A DNA stretch of 64,000 bases from Apiosordaria backusii (Eukaryota; Ascomycota; Sordariomycetes; Sordariales; Lasiosphaeriaceae). Under the pieces are notes generated by a model, which was given only the letters and a program-made list of their open reading frames with translations, made no database searches and was not told where the DNA came from. The position numbers were made by a program, and so were the translations under genes. Where the stretch lies: assembly GCA_030549205.1 (NCBI GenBank), contig JAUKTV010000001.1, forward strand, positions 2,294,001 to 2,358,000, in the 5' to 3' direction. How positions within the stretch are numbered: the first letter of the stretch is position 1; every line of letters starts with the position of its first letter. Shown here one piece after another: positions 59,013 through 64,000 of this stretch.

Positions 59013-59512
59013 GGTGGCTTGAACAGTCGGTGAAGTCTCACGGCCTGTGTGAGTTGAGAGGCCTCGTGGATGATGAGAAAACGAAGGGGATGTCGGAGGG
59101 GACGGGTGCACTCGGGGGCCTTACATACGTAGATCTGTTATCGGTAAGCCTTAATCACCACGGCAGATGTGGATTGCAGTCATGTGGGGTGCCAAGATTC
59201 GTTGATGGCGAATGGATCTGCAGCTCCCGGGGAATGCACTTACTGAAAGCGCCTAACTTCCGGGCTATGCACCTATAGGGGTGGACCGGATTATTTATGG
59301 GTCAGCCATTGAAAGTTGGGGTTTGTTATCTTATCAAGCCCCACACCGATTGGATTTTTAACAGCTCCAAAATTTTCCCCAAGCTCTCAAAGCTTTCCCT
59401 CTCTCCCACAACACCACACAGAGGAAAGCGCGCAGGTCGCGTTTCCTCGGCTTCGACCTCCAATCGGCAAGGTAAGCTCATTTCCTCTCCAATTCCTTTT
59501 GCGCCAGAGACC

Positions 59513-59590
59513 GCTCCTATGATGATATCACCAAATCATTGAACAATCCAACTCCGACCACGCCGTGGGGATAACCTTTCAACTGAGAGC
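59513..59590 (+). ncRNA. candidate C/D box snoRNA
   Basis: C box ATGATGA at 59519-59525 and D box CTGA at 59583-59586, flanked by a perfect terminal stem GCTC (59513-59516) / GAGC (59587-59590). A TTGA near 59540 could be the D' box. The putative guide upstream of D covers about 59566-59582. It sits inside a predicted intron. The rRNA target was not determined. Confidence 0.55.
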
Positions 59591-59761
59591 ACACAAATCG
59601 CATCGACTTGTCTGGAGCGGGTTTTTTTTTTGCGACAGTCGCTAATTCTACTCACAGCGTCGATGGAGACTTGATTGTCGACAACTTCAACTTCAAACAG
59701 TAGTCCACAACTTGATTTCAAAAGGTTAGTCGACTTTTTCTCTCTTTTCGTTGCACCCCTC

Positions 59762-59857
59762 GCCTTGGTGATGATAGAAAACCAATATAGGGAATTCCTC
59801 ATTCTTAATAAACCATGTGGATTCATTGTTATAGTTTCAGCCTTGTCTGACTCTGGC
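59762..59857 (+). ncRNA. weaker candidate C/D box snoRNA
   Basis: C box GTGATGA at 59768-59774 and D box CTGA at 59847-59850, with a short GCC/GGC terminal stem (59762-59764, 59855-59857). It lies in the next predicted intron of the host transcript. Confidence 0.35.
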
Positions 59858-60200
59858 ACTACTTCTCGATTGTTTACTGCCCACTGTTTCGTCACAGCGA
59901 TGCTAACATTCAATCATGCAGGTATGCCAACCCATTTCTCCCACACCCCAAAAGACACCATGACGAAGAATTGAACGAACGGGCGGACATAAACGAAGCC
60001 TCTCTGGCTCTCTTCATCAAAAGCAGGACTGTACATCCTGTGAGGGGGGTTGGAGAGAAATTCTTGTTGAGAACTCGTCAGCTGATTGTGCCATTGTCTT
60101 TGCGCTTGACACACGTTTGCCGGGACATGAGACATTGACTAACATGGCCATGTTCAGGTAAATTTTTTCCCTCTTATTCTTGGCTGGCAACACTATCAAT

Positions 60201-60269
60201 ATGATGATGCGATATTCACACTGTTTGATCCGCCTTCGGGTTGGAAATGAACATATAAACAAAATCTGA
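60201..60269 (+). ncRNA. weak candidate C/D box snoRNA
   Basis: C box ATGATGA at 60201-60207 and D box CTGA at 60266-60269. The flanks show no convincing terminal stem, so this rests on box spacing and its intronic position only. Confidence 0.25.
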
Positions 60270-61150
60270 TTTAATGAGGTATGTTTGGAATCGGATCCCG
60301 AGCCAGAGAGAACATCTGCTAATATGACTTGTAGCCTGAGACTTGATAACGAAACAACGATTCCGTTTTTATGGACCGAGTTGTTGGATCTGTGCTGACC
60401 TGTTTTGGTGAGCAGGTAATATTGTAGCGTCGCGAGCTCTCGCCCCTACCGCAAAGATGTAAGCACTTTTTCTTCTTAGTCTTCTTCCCTGCCTTGCGGA
60501 TGATACCCTTTCCTACCTGCAGTTGTACTCTGAGTTCATTTTGATGAGACAATTTCACCTTGGAGAACTGATGAGGTTTTTCATGATTTCTTCCATGACA
60601 CCACTCTTCTTACTGGACTGTGCTGACTTTCCTCTAGTGTAATTAGTCTTGTGGTTGGATGAGGTTCAGGCGGATGTAGATATGGTGGTTTGTGCTGCCG
60701 TCAATATAATGACTTTGTCACACTTGTTTGTTCCCATATGCTTGCTCGTGTGTGCGCCTAATGTCCGTTGCCTATTCATCATGTGGTCAAGTGCTGTCTT
60801 CGCTCTCTCCCTTGCAAAATCTTGCCACGAGTCCTTCCCATTGGAGCCGCCGGCCGACTCATGTGTACATCACGCAACCTCATTCATCTTGTAGTACTGG
60901 TTGTTAAAATAATCTATTACCCATGCGTCTTCATGACCAACGGCTGTCTGTCGATGTCGTGTCTAGGATTAAAGGTACTGATCCTGTTCAAAGGTCTACT
61001 CTATAGTAACACCCTCCTCCTCTCCTCAGAAAGAAGTCCTGTTTCTTCCACTACCCATCACTCACTTGATCCCCAACCCCCCAAGCTCCTGATAATACTT
61101 CTACACTCCTCACACTTCAGGCCCGCCGCCATCAGCAGCAACCGGGCCCT

Positions 61151-62734
61151 CTAGACCTTCAATTGCAACCTGGCATTCCAACCCACAATACACCTCACCA
61201 AATCCCAATCCCCCCCATGCCCAACCCAATCCGTCACCACCACCCCCGTCGCCGCATCACCAACCACTTTATCCTCCAAACTCCCCCTCCCCTCCACAGC
61301 ATGATTCCTACAAAGATACTCCACCATCCTGGGGTTCACCTTGCCCGCAATCCGATCCGGCCAGAGACTCGAGTTGAAAAAGCTCGACGCCGACAAAAAG
61401 TTGATGTACAGCGGCTCCTTGTCCCGATGCGCCTGCAACTCCTCCACCCCGCAAGGCAGCGGAAGACACATCTTAGCTGACCTCTGCAACTCCTGACAGG
61501 CATACTCAATCTTGTGCTCAATCTGCTCCACCCTCCCAACTTCATAAAAATCCTGTATCCTGATCCTTCCCGAGCCACAAACCCCATCAGCAACATTATC
61601 CGGCCACACACTCCCGTCTATCCCTCCCTCATCCCCTCCAAAGTCCGAGTGGAATCTCCTGACCAAAACCACCTTGCCCCTCACCTCCCCCAGACTCGGT
61701 ATCCTAGCCCGTGTATACCACTTCTCCGGCGTCAGGTACCACCTCTTCAGCACCTCCCCAAACAACTGATCACTCCCCCTCCCCGTCCCCTCCCTCTTCA
61801 AGCTCATCATCACCGTCTCACTCGGCCTCTCCTCCAAAAACCCATAAACCTCCTCCAGCAACCCACTCAAATACCTCGCCCCGCTCAGCGCAATCGGAAA
61901 CGCCGCGTGAACCAGCGCCAGCTCAGGTTTCTTATCCTGCCCATCCAGATCCAAACCCGGGCAGTTAACCCTCACGTCCAAAAACCTGACCCCATTCTCC
62001 AGCTGCTCCGTCACGCTCACCGCCTGACACCTCACGCTCGGCAGAGCGACATGACATGTCGGACTGTTGTGCGTCCCGGGAATGCTCAGCGAGCTGAGCG
62101 GGATCTCATCCGGGAGTTTACTCATCCACGACGACAGCTGCGCAGAGGAAAACAGCGCAATATAGGCAAGATGCGGGAGGTAAATAGCGGTAAACTCCTT
62201 CGCGTGGGCATTGTTATCCCCGATAAAGGTCAACTCAATCGACTTTTCAGATAACCCGGGGATTTCGCACGTGTATCTCCCCTGTCCGTTGGAGTTTGGT
62301 TCCTCAAAGGTCAACCGGAGCTGTTCACCTGAATGTTGATGCGCCTCTAACGGTGGGAAGATGGTAGTCGGTGACTCGGTAAACGGCGCCAAAGAAACAC
62401 CGAGGTCCTGGCTGGCAGTTACGACTCTTGGTCGTCCTCCCGGGTGATGGGGGTGAAACACAAAATCATCATTGTCGTTGTCTTGTTGTTGCTGCCCTTC
62501 TCCTTCGGTCTTATTTGATGGAGGAGAACGCCCCCTTCCGACAATCATACGGGTGATATTATTAGCAAACCCATCGTTTCCTTCCGAATGATGTGGTGGG
62601 TGGTGGAAAAAAACCGGTGGTTCGAGGCGTTCGACGAGCTTCAACTCCAAAGGGGTGATGGTCAGGTTCCGGATGGTGATGGTTTCGGGTATGGCTGCGA
62701 GAGAGCGCCGAGGGCGGGAGCCGGCTGACCCCAT
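61151..62734 (-). CDS. PI-PLC-like phosphodiesterase, predicted N-myristoylated
   Basis: 527 aa, single exon. The start is the first in-frame ATG at 62734 (MGSAGSRPRRS), which fits the MGxxxS N-myristoylation pattern and implies membrane tethering. Residues about 200-520 form a phosphatidylinositol-specific phospholipase C X-type fold: LSSLSIPGTHNSPTCH with catalytic-type H222, NGVRFLDVRVNCPG, LALVHAAFPIALSGARYLSGLLEEV with H276, ERPSETVMMSLKRE, GKVVLVRRFHSD, and YINFLSASSF. The substrate could be phosphatidylinositol or a GPI lipid. The N-terminal 150 residues are variable and contain a QQQQDNDNDD low-complexity tract. No signal peptide is seen, unlike secreted bacterial enzymes. Confidence 0.86.
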   Translation of the reverse strand: MGSAGSRPRRSLAAIPETITIRNLTITPLELKLVERLEPPVFFHHPPHHSEGNDGFANNITRMIVGRGRSPPSNKTEGEGQQQQDNDNDDFVFHPHHPGGRPRVVTASQDLGVSLAPFTESPTTIFPPLEAHQHSGEQLRLTFEEPNSNGQGRYTCEIPGLSEKSIELTFIGDNNAHAKEFTAIYLPHLAYIALFSSAQLSSWMSKLPDEIPLSSLSIPGTHNSPTCHVALPSVRCQAVSVTEQLENGVRFLDVRVNCPGLDLDGQDKKPELALVHAAFPIALSGARYLSGLLEEVYGFLEERPSETVMMSLKREGTGRGSDQLFGEVLKRWYLTPEKWYTRARIPSLGEVRGKVVLVRRFHSDFGGDEGGIDGSVWPDNVADGVCGSGRIRIQDFYEVGRVEQIEHKIEYACQELQRSAKMCLPLPCGVEELQAHRDKEPLYINFLSASSFFNSSLWPDRIAGKVNPRMVEYLCRNHAVEGRGSLEDKVVGDAATGVVVTDWVGHGGDWDLVRCIVGWNARLQLKV

Positions 62735-64000
62735 GATGGGCAGTTCCGGGTGGTGGCGCCTCGCTCGGGGATATACAGATATATATACCAGCTGAACGCT
62801 CGGGATCAATGCGCGCCGGGTAGGTAGGGATGGTATCAATGGTGTAATAATGGAGAAAGTAGATGATGGCTAGAGGTAGAGGTGGGATGCGGTGCCCATG
62901 ATTACGCAAAACGATGCAGCTGCTGGGAGTTCCAAGGAGAGACACAGAGAGTTGGTGTTTACCGCCGAATATGAGATGGGTGCCCAAAGCTCGGGAGCAA
63001 TCCAGGTAAATTTTGGGACGATATCCTCCGCCGATCGCAACTGCTTGCCCAACGGCTCGTTGAGCTGATTGGGCGACCCGATTCCAAGTTGGTGGCTTCC
63101 CAGCTGATTGCAGATCTCGGATCGCACCGCTCCTTCAACGTCCAAACGTCGGCAAGGCTGAGGCGGAGGCTGAACGAGGCTTGTTTTGATGAGATGAAGT
63201 TGGGTGAGGAACGGACCCCCTGACATCATCAAAGCATTGTTCGGGATTACATAAGCTAGGCCCCTTTGGGCGGTATGATCAACGACATCTCTTCTTTTGC
63301 GAGCACACGTATCAAGACAAGAAGATATCCGAAGCTAGGCGGAAGCTGAAGGGAATCGAACCCATCCTTGTTGGGTGGCTAGTATTGCTAGAATTATCCC
63401 CTGAAAATAGCTTCACAGTATGGGCTATTCTCCGTTTTGCTTGCTCTTATAGCTTTGTTGATCTCTTTCGGTTGCTCCCTACCATACACAGCCAACGTAT
63501 CGTTCAGCCAACTTGGAATAAGCAGGATCTCGCGGTAGCCATTCCAAGAAATCAAGCACAGCGGACAGTGAAGGGGAAATGAAATGTAAGACCCGTATCT
63601 GTACCATAACGAGCAACTTCTCCGTTACGGCTTTTTCGAGGCCTCTTGGTTGATCTACGGCATGGGAGCTACCGAGGTAGCCCCAGACTCCCCAAATATC
63701 GAGTGTGAATTTGGTGAGCTTTGCTAGCCGGATTGCAGCGGATTATGCCACTCATGGGGAGCTAAATGAAAGATAATAGGTTATGAAATCGATCACAACG
63801 AAGCTCTCTTCGCCTCCATTGATCATGATGATTTGAGGAACGAGATCCAGACTCGGCCGACCGGGCAGAAACGGGCACAACCGGACCCGAGAATCCCATA
63901 TCTGCTCCTGTCTCGCGACCCTCCACCGGGTATATGCGAGATACTGACGATTCACAACTGCATCCTCTCTCGACACGCTACAAGAGCATTGTTACAGCCG
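62735..64000. other. intergenic, nothing firmly recognised
   Basis: 5' flank of the PI-PLC gene to the window end. Near 63,345-63,425 there is a tRNA T-arm-like sequence on the minus strand (GGGTTCGATTCCC within paired GAAGCT/AGCTTC ends), but a full cloverleaf was not obtained. Frames here are short and featureless. Confidence 0.4.

Larger units (their letters stand above)
59300..61150 (+). ncRNA. probable spliced noncoding snoRNA host transcript
   Basis: No long open frame exists, yet splice-like signals recur on the plus strand. Donors are GTAAGC near 59472, GTTAGT near 59728, GTATGC near 59923, GTAAAT near 60156 and GTATGT near 60280. Acceptors are CAAACAG near 59700, ATGCAG near 59922, TTCAG near 60155, TTGTAG near 60333 and CTCTAG near 60638. 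Putative introns contain C/D box pairs (see the next entries). This arrangement of tiny exons and snoRNA-bearing introns is known for fungal noncoding host genes. Ends and exons are approximate. Confidence 0.4.

Noticed and set aside
63345..63425. tRNA-like sequence on the minus strand
   Set aside because: T-arm and acceptor-like ends are present but no 7-base anticodon loop with U33 could be folded; perhaps a tRNA relic or mitochondrial-type fragment.

Overview
The window looks like nuclear DNA of a filamentous ascomycete, most likely a Sordariomycete of the Sordariales (Podospora/Neurospora-like). Protein-coding genes are interrupted by short GT-AG introns of roughly 45-110 bp, GC content is moderate, and there are Zn2Cys6, F-box and fungal-specific protein families, an intron-containing nuclear tRNA and an AT-rich decayed repeat block. 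Splice models were built by hand. For the spliced genes the summed exon lengths are multiples of three, except where a one-base frameshift is reported.

Layout. 1.4-4.3 kb: Zn2Cys6 transcription factor (-). 4.3-11.1 kb: long gene-poor stretch. 11.1-13.1 kb: divergent protein-kinase-like protein (+). 13.7-15.4 kb: IQ-motif protein (-, frameshifted). 16.2-17.1 kb: short-chain dehydrogenase (-, frameshifted). 17.8 kb: tRNA-Arg (-). 18.4-20.6 kb: secreted/membrane vWA protein (+). 20.9-24.1 kb: compact housekeeping block with Rad1 (-), OST5 (-) and GCN5 (+). 25.2 and 26.7 kb: two small unknown genes (+). 28.5-29.5 kb: glucose-6-phosphate 1-epimerase (+, frameshifted). 29.9-32.2 kb: F-box protein (-). 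33.15-36.45 kb: AT-rich hierarchical tandem repeat carrying a nested terminal-inverted-repeat element. 37.9-40.9 kb: large two-TM protein (+). 42.3-42.8 kb: HYPK-like protein (-). 43.3-44.8 kb: class II DAHP synthase (+). 46.9-48.3 kb: SprT-like protein (+). 48.3-51.5 kb: repeat-bearing intergenic DNA. 51.5-54.6 kb: degenerate 2OG-oxygenase protein (-). 56.0-57.0 kb: protein joining RNA polymerase II CTD-like heptads to a chromodomain (-, frameshifted). 57.7-59.0 kb: conserved fungal protein (-). 59.4-61.1 kb: probable noncoding snoRNA host transcript (+). 61.2-62.7 kb: PI-PLC-like protein (-).

The genes do not form a metabolic cluster or operon-like system. The most interesting items are the CTD-heptad/chromodomain protein, the in-frame 113-codon open frame after the GCN5 stop, the degenerate dioxygenase, the 33-36 kb repeat array with its nested element, a 21-bp minisatellite family at three loci, and four genes that each need one extra base, usually in a G/C homopolymer, to read through. 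The last point suggests either assembly errors or recent decay.
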